Shown piece by piece: positions 5,829 through 6,461 of a DNA stretch of 6,461 nucleotides. Each line of letters opens with the position of its first letter. The stretch's first letter is position 1. Location of the stretch: positions 29,746-36,206 of the forward strand of contig DCHO01000047.1 in the NCBI GenBank assembly GCA_002315655.1, in the 5' to 3' direction. Source of the stretch: Christensenella sp. UBA1750 (lineage in GTDB: Bacteria; Bacillota; Clostridia; Christensenellales; UBA1750). The position numbers and the translations under genes are program-made. The notes below the pieces were generated by a model, which was not told where the DNA came from, did no database searches, and worked only from the letters and a program-made list of their open reading frames with translations.

Positions 5829-6038
5829 CTATTCATGATGAATTTTCTCCAGTTGGTATGCAAGCTGACAGGGCTGGAAGGAATCCAACATTGTGCCGAG
5901 CACGTCATTGATTTTTGTGATGATCTTGTGTGTCTTGTGTTCTTTCTTCCATCGCTTAGGTATTGCGTTACCTTTGGCTTTCTTCATTAGTTCGATGATA
6001 ACAGGATAACACAATACAACTGCCTTCGAGTCGCTCAT
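5829..6038 (-). CDS. Doubtful 69-residue ORF between the lipoprotein-like gene and the esterase
   Basis: This frame begins MSDSKAVVLC, has a basic middle (KRWKKEHKTHK, about residues 29-39) and ends LEKIHHE. No ribosome binding site precedes the ATG at 6038; the preceding bases are GTCGCCTA. It lies 12 nt after the stop of the right-edge gene, so coupling is conceivable. I do not recognise a family, and the lysine-rich helix-like composition could equally be the tail of a decayed gene. It may be non-coding. It is the only candidate in this 260-base gap. Confidence 0.25.
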   Translation of the reverse strand: MSDSKAVVLCYPVIIELMKKAKGNAIPKRWKKEHKTHKIITKINDVLGTMLDSFQPCQLAYQLEKIHHE

Positions 6039-6050
6039 TAGGCGACATTT

Positions 6051-6461
6051 CTATTCAGTCCTATCATCCGAAGATGCAGTATTGATCAACTCTCCGTCAG
6101 CGTTGTAGAAATTGACGACCACAACGTCGGCTTCTTTACCGTTGTAAATCCCATACATTCCACCGTACATATAGAAACCGATCACTGAAAAGGAATCCGA
6201 CAGATTCAGTTCTTCTCCGGATATTGTGACATCAAAGAGCGTATAGTCCTCATTATGTTTGATCTCCGTGAAACTGTAGGTTTCATCGTCCACCATATCC
6301 TGGAGCGTATCTTCGATTCCCTGCGAAATGCCCTCCATCATCTTTTTGTGCTGACTCTTGGTCATCTTATAGGTGACGGAGCCATCTATATTGAGTGTCG
6401 CAGATGTGTATGTATCCCCGGATTTTTCATCCAGCTCACTTTGAGTTGTTTCACCGATGAG
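6051..6461 (-). CDS. C-terminal part of a secreted or lipoprotein-like protein, function unknown (5' end outside window)
   Basis: The frame is open from the right window edge to TAG at 6051-6053, giving 136 visible residues. An internal ATG at 6365 is not taken as the start, because the frame continues upstream for 32 more codons and the site lacks a ribosome binding site. The visible part has a short beta segment (TLNIDGSVTYKM), a charged helix with KMMEGISQGIEDTLQDM, and beta-rich remainder ending VVVVNFYNADGELINT. Such a composition, acidic and rich in Asp, Asn, Thr and Tyr, resembles small extracellular domains of Firmicutes lipoproteins. The signal peptide or lipobox would lie outside the window, so export is an inference. 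No catalytic motif is visible. Confidence 0.65.
   Translation of the reverse strand, partial: LIGETTQSELDEKSGDTYTSATLNIDGSVTYKMTKSQHKKMMEGISQGIEDTLQDMVDDETYSFTEIKHNEDYTLFDVTISGEELNLSDSFSVIGFYMYGGMYGIYNGKEADVVVVNFYNADGELINTASSDDRTE

Noticed and set aside
5789..5908. 40-residue N-terminal extension of the esterase
   Set aside because: The extension has no family match, and the ribosome binding site at 5795-5799 points to ATG 5788.
6030..6046. Hairpin GTCGC/GCGAC just after the right-edge gene as a terminator
   Set aside because: The stem is only 5 bp with a 7-nt loop, and no T-run follows on the minus strand.
1..6461. CRISPR array, tRNA, rRNA or insertion sequence
   Set aside because: I saw no regularly spaced long repeats, no tRNA-like cloverleaf, no rRNA sequence, and no transposase motif or paired terminal repeats.

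Overview
The window looks like a piece of a gut-type Bacillota (Clostridia-like) genome or metagenome contig. The reasons are strong AGGAG-type ribosome binding sites about 6 nt before most starts, a DUF6259-type glycoside-hydrolase-like protein, an HSL-family esterase of Firmicutes style, and the end of a small lipoprotein-like gene. This taxonomic call is an inference from gene style. All genes I can support are on the minus strand, so transcription runs from high to low coordinates.

Layout from high to low coordinates. (a) 6461-6051: the 3' part of a secreted or lipoprotein-like gene of unknown function, cut by the window edge. (b) 6050-5789: a poorly coding gap with one doubtful 69-codon ORF. 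(c) 5788-4886: an intact alpha/beta hydrolase (esterase) with its Ser-Asp-His triad. (d) 4885-4683: an AT-rich control region with three in-phase copies of AGCACCA spaced 22 and 21 bp, one overlapping a possible extended -10. (e) 4682-672: a compact, GC-rich three-gene operon encoding an aldo/keto-reductase-like TIM barrel, a Gfo/Idh/MocA oxidoreductase and a cytoplasmic DUF6259 glycosidase-like protein. A tiny, very acidic 34-codon ORF lies between the last two. (f) 663-427: an HU-type DNA-binding protein fragment that keeps the DNA-binding arm but has lost its N-terminal helices. (g) 413-376: a terminator-like hairpin whose arm is the exact 12-mer AGGCCGTCTGAA, a known Neisseriaceae DNA-uptake-sequence dialect. 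(h) 375-95: an AT-rich intergenic region with a plausible promoter. (i) 94-1: the first 31 codons of an unrecognised gene that runs off the window.

The operon reads as an intracellular sugar or glycoside handling cassette. A glycosidase-fold protein without a signal peptide sits with an NAD(P)-dependent sugar oxidoreductase and a reductase-fold partner in which most of the usual aldo/keto-reductase catalytic tetrad is not recognisable. One attractive model is oxidation-assisted glycoside cleavage through a keto-sugar intermediate, as known for some Gfo/Idh/MocA systems. The substrate cannot be read from the sequence, and no transporter or regulator gene is present in the window. The phased repeats suggest induction by a regulator that binds direct repeats about two helical turns apart, as AraC-type proteins do.

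The left end (1 to about 670) differs in base composition from the operon and carries a broken HU gene next to the DUS-like hairpin. This could mark a recombination junction, transfer from another lineage, or an assembly join.
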